DNA from: Betaproteobacteria bacterium
Lineage (GTDB): Bacteria > Pseudomonadota > Gammaproteobacteria > Burkholderiales > SG8-39
DNA: 64,000 nucleotides
Assembly (NCBI GenBank): GCA_016195915.1
Contig: JACPYS010000049.1
Span: 62,001 to 126,000, forward strand
Direction: 5' to 3'
Part shown: piece after piece, positions 26,953 to 34,468 of the stretch
Layout: each line of letters begins with the position of its first letter
Numbering within the stretch: the stretch's first letter is position 1
Program-made: the position numbers and the translations under genes
Notes under the pieces: model-generated
What the model was told of the DNA's origin: nothing
The model's database searches: none
What the model saw: only the letters and a program-made list of their open reading frames with translations

Positions 26953-26958
26953 TTGAGT
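26871..26958. other. attC recombination site 2 (88 bases)
   Basis: R'' GTCTAAC (26871-26877) and R' GTTGAGT (26952-26958) enclose a long hairpin. AATCcAGCG on the left pairs with CGCTGATT on the right, leaving one bulged C; CGGGCCA pairs with TGGCCCG further in. The run CCGCTGATTTCCAAC just before R' is typical of chromosomal attC sites. Downstream of it no further attC was found. Confidence 0.75.
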
Positions 26959-27152
26959 CCAAGCGAATGTCGCCTGATGCCCGACAAGCGCGGTCGGGTC
27001 GAGGGCCGCAATGCTCGATCGCTAGCGGACACTCAGAAGGCGATCCATCCGGGAGACCGTGGTCCCTCCGCCGTTCCTGCGCTACGCCCCGAATCGCGTT
27101 TCGGATCGGGTTATGTTTGCGCACCAATCGGGTCGCCAAGGGGGGATCGATC

Positions 27153-27825
27153 ATGAATTTCTGTTAGAGTGTTTGCATCATCGCACCGTGTGTCCTTGGA
27201 GGGTCCGCCGCCGCGCAGAGCGAGGAAAGGCGATTCAGACTGATCTCGCTCGAGGAGATGACGCCGAAGCAGCGCACCGCGGCCGAGGTGATCATGTCCG
27301 GACCGCGTGCTGCGATTCCCGGATCCTGCGCCACCGGCGAGACGCCGGGCAGCCCGTTCAACCCGTGGTTGCGCGGCCCCGAACTTGCCGACCGGGTGCA
27401 GCGCGGGGGCGAGTACCTACGCTTCAGAAGCTCGATACCGCCCGCCTGAACGAATTCGCCATCCTGATCACGGCGCGCCAGTGGAATTCGCAGTATGAGT
27501 GGTACGTGCATCACCGCCTCGCCTTGCAGGGTGGATTGAATCCGGCTGTGGCCGCCGATCTGGCCGAAGGAGAGAACCGGTAAATATGCAGTAGGAGGAG
27601 ACCATCATCTACAATTTTTTGCACCAAGCTGCACAGGGAGCGCAAGGAGAGCGATCCAACCTACAAGGCGGCGCTCGACAAGTTCGGCGAGCGCGGGGTG
27701 ATGGATCTGATCGCGGTCAGCGGCTACTACGTGCTGGTGTCGATGACCTTGAACGTCGACCGCACGCCGGATCCGGCGACGGCAAGCCGCCGTTGCGGCC
27801 ACTGCCGCGATAGCACTGTTACTTG
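27153..27825 (+). pseudogene. Decayed carboxymuconolactone decarboxylase-like gene
   Basis: A start with good ribosome binding site (AAGGGGGG) at ATG 27153 begins a signal-peptide-like stretch broken at once by TAG 27165-27167. The frame continues with FRLISLEEMTPKQRTAAEV and GSPFNPWLRGPELADRVQ. It then shifts near 27430 to ARLNEFAILITARQWNSQYE and WYVHHRLALQGGLNPAVAADL. It shifts again at a run of six T near 27614, resuming with CTKLHRERKESDPTYKAAL and GERGVMDLIAVSGYYVLVSM. These pieces line up in order with carboxymuconolactone decarboxylase/AhpD-like proteins (the HHRLALQGGL segment stands where the active site lies). One nonsense and at least two frameshifts mean it is not functional. Confidence 0.82.
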
Positions 27826-28511
27826 AGGTGCTTCCCGAGGAACTCCATCGTCCGCCCCCATGCAATCTCCGCCGCCGCAGGGTCGTACTTCAGCATCGGC
27901 AGGTTCTTCGAATCCGCCGTCTCATTCGCGAATGCGTGCTTCGCGTTGTAGCGGTAAAACTCAAAATTCACCTTCGCGCCGCGCAACATCTTCTCCAGCT
28001 CGCCAACCTTCGCGATCGGGAAAGGCACGTCCTCGGTCGCCCAATGGCCCATCAGCGGCGCCTTGATCTTCGATGCATCGACATACTCGAGCGGCGGATA
28101 GCCGTACCAGACGACACAGGCGTCCGCCTCCGGAACGTTCACCGCCGAAAGCACCGTGAGCGCCCCGCCCATGCAAAAACCTGTCACGCCGACCTTCGTG
28201 CTACCTGATGCCTTGAGATGCTGGACCGCGCCGCGCACGTCCTGGCCGGCGGCGTCGCCGAAGTTGAGGTTGGTCATCAGGTGCTCAGCTTCGTTGGCCG
28301 CGAGCGCGACCTTACCGCGATAGAGGTCCGGCACCAATGCTCTGTATCCGGCCGCCGCCAGCTTGTCCGCGACGCCCTTGATCTGGTCGTTAAGACCCAA
28401 CCACTCCTGGATCACCACCATGCCGGGCGCGGCTGCGCCCTTTGCCGGCTCGGCGAGATAGCCGGAAACGGCCTGGCCGTCCGGCCGCTTGTAGCTGATC
28501 ATGTTGCCCAT
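27819..28511 (-). CDS. Dienelactone hydrolase family protein
   Basis: The 230-residue alpha/beta hydrolase has the nucleophile motif GFCMGG with Cys113, Asp161 (ATEDVPF) and His192 (AKHAFAN). The 48- and 31-residue spacings match the Cys123-Asp171-His202 triad of Pseudomonas dienelactone hydrolase. The enzyme opens dienelactone to maleylacetate in chloroaromatic degradation; many relatives act on other lactones or esters. AGGAGG lies eight bases before the ATG. It converges on the decayed decarboxylase-like gene. No other ring-cleavage genes are present, so aromatic degradation is not firmly indicated. Confidence 0.9.
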   Translation of the reverse strand: MGNMISYKRPDGQAVSGYLAEPAKGAAAPGMVVIQEWLGLNDQIKGVADKLAAAGYRALVPDLYRGKVALAANEAEHLMTNLNFGDAAGQDVRGAVQHLKASGSTKVGVTGFCMGGALTVLSAVNVPEADACVVWYGYPPLEYVDASKIKAPLMGHWATEDVPFPIAKVGELEKMLRGAKVNFEFYRYNAKHAFANETADSKNLPMLKYDPAAAEIAWGRTMEFLGKHLK

Positions 28512-28842
28512 CGGTTCGTCCTCCTAAAATTCATCAATCTACACCATGAACACCTGCGTCGCGGATGATCTTGCCTCCCGGGTGTCGTTCGTCGGCTGCA
28601 GCGCGGCAGCGAAACACTCAATTCTCTGAAGCCCAGGCGCCCGCCTGATGCTGATGGTGCAGCCGAAGTGCGGTTTGGCAATTCCTCTCGGAAAACTGGT
28701 ACAGTTTCATGAGCGGCGCGGCGAAGCGGCGGGCCGCTGGCAGACGGATCGCGGCGAATATTCTCCGGCTACAGCGAATCCGCAGGACGCGCACGGCTGG
28801 GCAAGCACTCGCGGAAGCCCGCGGCGAACGACTCGCGCGCTG
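28512..28842. other. Gene-free stretch upstream of the PIN relic
   Basis: Apart from the 41-base repeat there is only a 44-codon open frame (28709-28843) whose TGA overlaps the ATG of the PIN fragment (TGATG). It has the position of an antitoxin gene but its Arg-rich sequence does not resemble one I know. It may be a decayed remnant. Confidence 0.45.
28541..28581. repeat. 41-base dispersed repeat, copy 1
   Basis: This segment matches 38006-38046 in the same orientation at 39 of 41 positions (differences at the 6th and 37th bases). On the minus strand it would encode GKIIRDAGV near a stop codon in both places. It looks like the conserved 3' end of a lost gene or a small dispersed element. Confidence 0.75.
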
Positions 28843-29079
28843 ATGGCGATCGAGCTGGTGCTCGACGCGATTGTTTCCCTCGCGTGGTTCCTCAAGGGAA
28901 CCCCTGAACGCGCGGCCTACGCCGCGGCGGTCAGCGCGGCCGCCGCAGACTGTGCAGTTCTACACGTGCCGGTGCAGTGGGGAATCGAAATGGGTCATGT
29001 GCTGCTCCGCGAACACCGGCGAAAAGTTCTGAATCGGGGAAAGCTGGAGCAGGCGATCGAGGATCTCGATGATCACGAT
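28843..29079 (+). pseudogene. Truncated PIN-domain (VapC-like) toxin fragment
   Basis: From ATG 28843 the frame encodes LVLDAIVSLAWFLKGTPER and VPVQWGIEMGHVLLREHRRK, then LEQAIEDLD. This is the first half of a PIN ribonuclease (first acidic residue in LVLD, second in IEMGHVLL). At about 29070-29079 it runs into the antisense of the duplicated permease segment, so the C-terminal acidic residues are missing. The junction shows the toxin gene was cut when the permease duplicate arrived or was deleted against it. Confidence 0.68.
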
Positions 29080-29304
29080 TGCGAGTACTGTGCCTATGGC
29101 GACGCGCCAGAGGCTGGCGCCGGTGTGGCGCAGAAGTGAGCCGTCGTGGATGGATTCGAACCCTGCGCGTGCGACGGACTCGACGTCCGGGGAGACGCGT
29201 GGGCTGACGCCGAATGCGCGGATCAGCAGTTCCCAGAGGAGTAGAAGGAGGGCGAGCGGCGCGATGAATTTCAACGCTGCCCAGAGGCGGGAAGATCGCG
29301 GCAT
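28960..29304 (-). pseudogene. Truncated duplicate of the ABC permease 5' end
   Basis: The first 76 or so residues (MPRSSRLWAALKFIAPLA to RVAIGTVLAI) are nearly identical to the permease encoded at 23846-24625. After about 29070 the frame continues into unrelated sequence (antisense to the PIN relic) and stops at 28960. Most differences from the intact gene are silent, so the copy probably came from a functional paralogue before truncation. The remaining 114-residue product could not form a permease. Confidence 0.88.
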
Positions 29305-29324
29305 CGGTGCGGGTATTCTAACGT
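29070..29324. repeat. Direct repeat, right copy
   Basis: Partner of 24393-24649, same orientation, about 90% identical by hand alignment. The two copies lie about 4.7 kb apart and enclose both cassettes, the decarboxylase-like pseudogene, the dienelactone hydrolase and the PIN relic. Confidence 0.88.
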
Positions 29325-29351
29325 CGTTGCGTACCTTACTTCCGGAGGTTG

Positions 29352-30791
29352 TCATCCGAATTTCACCATGGGCGCGGCGATTATCAGCAGGCTGATCGCG
29401 GTGTACGCGACCATCAGTATGGTCATTGGCATCGACGCAATTACCGCTCGGCGCGGATCCTGGCACAGCTGCAACGCGACGCGATGTCCGAGCCATACCG
29501 CCAGGACGTGACCCATGACGATGGCGCCGATCGCGACGCACCAAGTGAAACGGGCGTCGACAATGCTTTGGTTCGGTCGAAATCCGGTGGTGCCGAACAG
29601 GTCCCACCCCGCACCCAGCGGGTCGGACAAGAGTGGAATGAGATTCTGGCCCTGAATCAGCAAGCTCGAAAAATTATGCGCGATCGAATAGGCGATTGCG
29701 ATGGGCACCAGCGTCGGCGCAAATGCCTTTGCAATGGAAAATGCGGCAGCGGTCTTCCCGAGGACCGCGCCGGTGATCGTGCACGCAAACAGAAACCCGA
29801 GCACGAACGCAGCCCAGATGAAAATCAGGCCAAGGCTTCCGGCCAGATAGCCGTTGGCGTCCATCAACTGCGGAAAGCGGCTGCGCAGCGAAGGTTCGAG
29901 GGTCGACCAACCCTCGCCGGCGAGCAGTCCGTCGAACAGGACACCTGCCAGCATGGCGATGACGAATCCCGTCATTGCCATGGATCTGGCCTCGGTTTCG
30001 ATCAGCGCGCTGCCGAAAGGCCGTAGCAGCAGGCGTCGTCTGTCCTCGCACGAGGCAAGCGGCGCAAACCTGCCCAGGGTTTCGAAATAGACGGCGAAGA
30101 CATCGCCATGGCGCTGCCAGGTTTCGCGGCCGAAGCAAGCCATGCCCGCAAGTGTTGCCACCGTCCAGACGATTGCTGCAACCCCGATGCGATAGGGCAC
30201 CGCCGCGAGCGGAAAGACGACTTCGCAAGCGCTCCAGGTAAGCAGAAGCATGACCGCGGGCCAGGCATCCAGCGCGCGGGGCCAGGGGAGTCCAAGCGAG
30301 GCGCCCTGCTTGCGGCCCAGAAAGCGCGCGAGCGTGTCGATAATCTGGTAAATGGTTCGCCAGGGATCAAGCACCGGCCAGAAATTACCGATACAGGCGA
30401 CCAGGAGGGAGCCACCCATCCACCAGAAAACCCAGACCAGCGTCGGCGCCAGATTCATCATGGGATTGCCGGTGCCCCACAACGCGGCCGCGACGGTGAT
30501 GGCAAAAACAAGCAGCGACAGGGGGCGCAGAATCCAGGTCATCGCCGGCAGCAGTGGTCCGAGAGAAATTGTCCGTGAACGCGGCGGCGGGGCGGGTTCA
30601 TCAGCGGGTGTTTGCCATGCAATCGCTGCAACAACCACAAACGACAGGGTTACCGCCGCCGCCGCACCCGCCGCGAAATAGTAAAGCGGGGCCGGCAGGT
30701 CATAACGCTCGTCGAGGCCATGGGCCAGCGCCAGGCCGGGCGCGAGCGAAGCGAACAGTCCGCAATGGGCCGTGACAGGTCTGAGCGCCAA
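29352..30791 (-). CDS. Polytopic membrane protein of unknown function
   Basis: The 479-residue protein has about ten or more hydrophobic segments and a short N-terminal exported segment containing LALAHGLDERYDLPAPL. Similar proteins are sometimes labelled fenitrothion hydrolase in databases, but I see no hydrolase motif and regard that label as unsafe. It lies 54 bases downstream of the secreted beta-propeller gene on the same strand, so the pair may be cotranscribed. A metal or redox role is conceivable from the His/Trp-rich loops, but is not shown. Confidence 0.7.
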   Translation of the reverse strand: MALRPVTAHCGLFASLAPGLALAHGLDERYDLPAPLYYFAAGAAAAVTLSFVVVAAIAWQTPADEPAPPPRSRTISLGPLLPAMTWILRPLSLLVFAITVAAALWGTGNPMMNLAPTLVWVFWWMGGSLLVACIGNFWPVLDPWRTIYQIIDTLARFLGRKQGASLGLPWPRALDAWPAVMLLLTWSACEVVFPLAAVPYRIGVAAIVWTVATLAGMACFGRETWQRHGDVFAVYFETLGRFAPLASCEDRRRLLLRPFGSALIETEARSMAMTGFVIAMLAGVLFDGLLAGEGWSTLEPSLRSRFPQLMDANGYLAGSLGLIFIWAAFVLGFLFACTITGAVLGKTAAAFSIAKAFAPTLVPIAIAYSIAHNFSSLLIQGQNLIPLLSDPLGAGWDLFGTTGFRPNQSIVDARFTWCVAIGAIVMGHVLAVWLGHRVALQLCQDPRRAVIASMPMTILMVAYTAISLLIIAAPMVKFG

Positions 30792-30845
30792 TACCGAGCT
30801 CCGTTTCTTTGCAGCGGCAGCCAGTGCCGCCGCGCTGCCGCGGGC

Positions 30846-32303
30846 CTACTTCGCTGCTGCCGCCCAGTTCGCGACCGCGCGTGCCGCACCGGTCAATTCC
30901 AGGATATGCATCCCGGTATTGGCGCGATCGACAATGTAGATGTAACCACGATCATCGACTTCGACATTATTGGTCTGGATGGCACGCCGTCTGGAAGCCT
31001 CGGTGAAAGGCATCGAGGCGCCCAATCCAGCGGGAGTTTCGAGTACGACGGTATTCTCGGTCATGGCCGGCACGAAGGAGGCGATTTCCCTGGGATTGAA
31101 TGGATCGCGCACGTCGACGGCGCGCACACCGGCGTTGAAGTAGGCAAAGAACATGACGCGCTTGTAGAAGAGCGGCGTCATGTTTTCGTTCGAGGAATGC
31201 GTGCCGAAGCGGCCTCCCTTGGTACAGAAGTTGCCACTTTTCTCAGGCACGCCCCAGTTGGCGACACCGAACGGCTTGGTGTCGGTGCTGATATCCACGA
31301 ACCACGCCATCTGCATCCCTTCCATGCACTCCTTTTGTATCGATTCGTCGGTGATGACCACGAAGTCGCGCTTTTTTCCCAGCAGAGAGTTGGCAAACCC
31401 CGGGATGTCCACACCGATCATCGGGAACACGGTGTGTGCCCCGTGCATGGGCGGCATGTCGAGCCGGGACACCTGCGGGTAGAGCAGATTCTCCACGGTG
31501 GGCTCCTTGCCCCCGTTCAGCAGTCTTCCCCGATCGACGATCTGCAACACACCATCGGTATTGGTGCCGTAACCGAAATAGACGCGATTGCCCTTGGGGC
31601 CGGTAGAGATGGCGCCATGCAGGTTGATGGGTGCCGCGCCGGTTGCGCCTGGTTGCTGGCCGACCAGTCCGAAATTGCGGACGAATACCGGCTTGGCGGG
31701 ATCGGACAGATCATAGATCTGAGTCATGCGGCTGACGCGCCATTGCGGGTCGCCCGAGACCAGGTAAGCAATGCCGGTATCGCATTCCCAGAAATTCTTG
31801 TGCGTGCCCTTGAGGCCGCGCACGATCGTGGTCAGCAGCGCTGGATTGGCTGGGTCGGTGACGTCCCATATCTCGTGCGCCCGGTTGCCGAATACACGCA
31901 GAAGGTAAAACTTGCCCTTGTCGCCCCTGGGTAGATCGGTCCCGCTGCAAAGGCGCGCCATCTGCGCGCCGCCCGCTTCGGCCTTGCCTTCCTCGCCGGG
32001 GATGTGCGCGAGGTACTGCGGCTTGTTCGGATTTGTGACATCCATGATCGAGGTGCCGTTGTCCTCCATCCGAGCGGTCAGGGGATTGAGCTTCCTGTCG
32101 CCGTGGTGTCCCACATAAGCGATCCAACGGTTGCCCTGCCGGTGAATAATCGGCTGATAGGCGGTGCGCGCCTGCAGATCGCTGTAGCCGACCAGGCGCA
32201 TGTTCTTCGCCTCGGACTTGTCACCAGCCTGGGCGAACAAAGCGGCTGGAAATGCCAGCGAGGTGCCCAGCATCAGGACTCGCAATACCGTGAAACCATC
32301 CAT
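30846..32303 (-). CDS. Secreted LVIVD-repeat beta-propeller-like protein
   Basis: The 485-residue protein has a signal peptide (LMLGTSLAFPAALFAQA). It carries several repeats of the form D-V-x-D/N-P-x-x-P: MDVTNPNKPQYLAHI, WDVTDPANPALLTTI, YDLSDPAKPVFVRNF and VDVRDPFNPREIASF. This is the LVIVD pattern of probable beta-propellers. Paired cysteines (ECDTGIAYL, KECMEGMQ) suggest an exported, oxidised fold. AAGGGGGAAAC precedes the ATG. Likely periplasmic or surface-located; the ligand is unknown. The downstream membrane-protein gene may be its partner. Confidence 0.8.
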   Translation of the reverse strand: MDGFTVLRVLMLGTSLAFPAALFAQAGDKSEAKNMRLVGYSDLQARTAYQPIIHRQGNRWIAYVGHHGDRKLNPLTARMEDNGTSIMDVTNPNKPQYLAHIPGEEGKAEAGGAQMARLCSGTDLPRGDKGKFYLLRVFGNRAHEIWDVTDPANPALLTTIVRGLKGTHKNFWECDTGIAYLVSGDPQWRVSRMTQIYDLSDPAKPVFVRNFGLVGQQPGATGAAPINLHGAISTGPKGNRVYFGYGTNTDGVLQIVDRGRLLNGGKEPTVENLLYPQVSRLDMPPMHGAHTVFPMIGVDIPGFANSLLGKKRDFVVITDESIQKECMEGMQMAWFVDISTDTKPFGVANWGVPEKSGNFCTKGGRFGTHSSNENMTPLFYKRVMFFAYFNAGVRAVDVRDPFNPREIASFVPAMTENTVVLETPAGLGASMPFTEASRRRAIQTNNVEVDDRGYIYIVDRANTGMHILELTGAARAVANWAAAAK

Positions 32304-32451
32304 GTTTCCCCCTTGTCTCTAGCACAGCGCGGCGGCGCGACCCGATGCCGGTACAGCCTCGGGCGAAGATTCTACGTGAGCGGGTTGACTGGTCGCTCCG
32401 CCTGCCAATCGCGGTGCTTACGCGCTGGCGTGGCGACCCCTCGCGACAATC

Positions 32452-32829
32452 TCAAGAAGTGGGACCACTTCTTTCCATCATCCTCGAATTCATGCGCCGG
32501 AGACGACTTGCCATGACCTTCATCAGCTGATGTGCGAATCCTCGACTGCTCGCGTTCAGAACTTCGAACGTCGCCAGATCGATCTGCACAAGGCGGCAGT
32601 CGCTACGGGTGCTTGCACTTGCGCTTCGCACGTCATCGTCGATCAGTGCCATTTCGCCAAACACCATCCCCGGACCGACGATCTCCAGGACCACGTTGCC
32701 GATGAAAATGTCGACCTCTCCGCTGACGACGCCGAACATAACGTTCCCACGATCTCCCTCGCGAAAGATTGCGGTGCCGCCGGGAACGCTGATTGCATTG
32801 GGCAGCTGCTCAAGCAGCTTGCGAAACAT
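32452..32829 (-). CDS. Single-domain cyclic-nucleotide-binding protein
   Basis: The 125-residue protein is a lone CRP-type cyclic-nucleotide fold: GGTAIFREGDRGNVMFGVVS, then GPGMVFGEMALIDDDVRSAS, which is the phosphate-binding cassette (FGEMAL...RSAS). A C-terminal helix follows. There is no DNA-binding domain. ATG 32829 with a GAGGTGAC ribosome binding site is preferred over a start 31 codons upstream. It could sense cAMP/cGMP from the cyclase at 16094-17608 and act through a partner, but they are far apart. Confidence 0.85.
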   Translation of the reverse strand: MFRKLLEQLPNAISVPGGTAIFREGDRGNVMFGVVSGEVDIFIGNVVLEIVGPGMVFGEMALIDDDVRSASASTRSDCRLVQIDLATFEVLNASSRGFAHQLMKVMASRLRRMNSRMMERSGPTS

Positions 32830-33486
32830 CGGCGTCACCTCGTTGCGTGTATGCGTGGACCAGTTCAATGGGGTCGGGATAGAACCGTGGCGCGCGTGTA
32901 ATTGTAGGGCAAGCTGGCGCATTCGTCGGTTTCCCGAAGCGCCTCACTCCTTCGCCCCCGATCACCACGTTTCCGCTATTCTCCCGGCGATCCCGGACGG
33001 TCGGTTTTCCCCAGTCCGGTTCTGACCTTGGTGCCGTCGCTTGGGTTGTCTGCCCAGGAGAATCGAAGCTTGAGCGCCGGCCTGCATACACCCCGACTCA
33101 TCCCGATTTACTTCCGGGTGCGTTGCCTTGCGTAGTTCACCGGCTCTGTGTCCGGTCATGCGTGAGATCTGCCTGTCCGGTTCGATGAGCGGGATGTGGA
33201 AATGGAACTACGGCGAGGTTACGTGGGCACCGCCAGACGAAAAGGGTAGCTATGTAAATCCAAGGAGCTTCGGGATGCCGCAAACACTAACCGGCGGTTT
33301 CCTGTGCGCAACAGCCATCTCGCGACTCACCGATGGGCTACGACGCCGCGACGAACAATCAGTTCGACCTCGAGAGTATGAAGTTACTTCGCGCGTCCGG
33401 CGTTGCCCCCACGCTGATCGATGAAGAGTTGGTCCGGCTTTGCGGCGCACCCGCGCATTCGACGGTTGCACGGTTACCGACACCCG
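32830..33486. other. 657-base stretch without a supportable gene; possible mobile-element relic
   Basis: No intact gene is visible. The part around 33150-33260 could encode MREICLSGSMSGMWKWNYG and then APPDEKGSY. I have seen this peptide pattern as a recurrent spurious translation beside bacterial mobile elements. The nucleotide string CTGTCCGGTTCGATGAGCGG also resembles the 3' strand of a group II intron domain V, but no reverse transcriptase or complete domain V hairpin is present. Treat as a weakly supported relic. Confidence 0.35.
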
Positions 33487-34458
33487 TCAGTCCTGCGCAA
33501 TCCCGGCTTCTCGGACGATCTGTCCCCAGACCTGAATGTCGTTCCTCAGCATGGCCGTCAGCGCTTCAGGAGACGAAGTCTCCGGCTGGAATCCCTGCCT
33601 GTCGTAGTGCGCGCGCACCTCTGCACTCTGCAGGATCTGGCTCAGTTCGCGCGCCAGGCGCTCGACGATTTCCCTGGGCAGCTTCGGCGGGCCGAAGATC
33701 CCCTGCCATGGCGAAACTGTCACGCCGGGCATTCCGGCCTCGGCCATGGTGGGGACCTCGGGTGCGACCGGGATGCGCTTCGGCAGCACGGTCGCGAGCA
33801 TCCGCAGGCGGCCGTCCCTGGCATGCGCGAGTCCGGCAGAGATAGGTACGAAGTCCAGTTGCACGCGCCCTGCGACGAGGTCCGGGATTGCCTGCGCGGC
33901 GCCCTTGTAGGGCACACGCACCATGCTGATCCCGGTGCTGTTCATCAGTTGCGCGGCAAACATGAATTCGGTCAGGTTGCTGGTGGCGAAGTTGAGCTTG
34001 CCAGGGTTGGCGCGGGCATGGTCGACGAATTCAGCCACCGTTTTCGCCGGAACATCGGGGTGCACGAACATGCAGAAGGCAAAACGGCCGATGAGCGAGA
34101 TGGCTGTGAAATCCGCGACCGGATCGAACGGCGGGCTCTTGCGCAGCACCGGCACCGAGACCATGGTGGAGCTGCCACCGAAGAAAAGCGTGTAGCCGTC
34201 GGGCGGCGAACCGATCACGGCCTGGGCGGCGATCGCGCCGTCGGCGCCCGTCTTGTTCTCGATGACGACGGGCTGGCCGAGCGCGCGGGCCAGTGCTTGC
34301 TGGATCACTCGGGCCGTGGTGTCCACCGGGCCGCCGGCCAGGAAGGGAATCAGGATGCGGATCGGCTTCGCCGGATACGCGGATTGCGAATGCGCAGCGC
34401 CGGACAGCGACAGACACGCTGCCAGCGACGCCAGCAGCAGTTTCAAAACCCGTTGCAT
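33487..34458 (-). CDS. Bug/TctC periplasmic substrate-binding protein
   Basis: The 323-residue protein has a signal peptide (LLLASLAACLSLSGAAHS), then IRILIPFLAGGPVDTTAR and VIENKTGADGAIAAQ. In the ligand loop the common PPGG is replaced by LAGG, which may alter ligand choice. It lies ten bases downstream of a DapA-family aldolase gene on the same strand and is surely cotranscribed, suggesting the Bug protein captures the aldolase's substrate or a precursor, such as a keto- or sugar acid. Confidence 0.9.
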   Translation of the reverse strand: MQRVLKLLLASLAACLSLSGAAHSQSAYPAKPIRILIPFLAGGPVDTTARVIQQALARALGQPVVIENKTGADGAIAAQAVIGSPPDGYTLFFGGSSTMVSVPVLRKSPPFDPVADFTAISLIGRFAFCMFVHPDVPAKTVAEFVDHARANPGKLNFATSNLTEFMFAAQLMNSTGISMVRVPYKGAAQAIPDLVAGRVQLDFVPISAGLAHARDGRLRMLATVLPKRIPVAPEVPTMAEAGMPGVTVSPWQGIFGPPKLPREIVERLARELSQILQSAEVRAHYDRQGFQPETSSPEALTAMLRNDIQVWGQIVREAGIAQD

Positions 34459-34468
34459 CGGGGGTGGC

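Noticed and set aside
26953-27830. A third gene cassette carrying the decarboxylase-like pseudogene
   Set aside because: It would begin at attC2, but no downstream attC with an R'' box complementary to GTTGAGT was found before the dienelactone hydrolase.
33333-33845. 170-codon plus-strand frame overlapping the Bug gene end
   Set aside because: Mostly antisense to the conserved Bug C-terminus; the upstream part has no recognisable feature.
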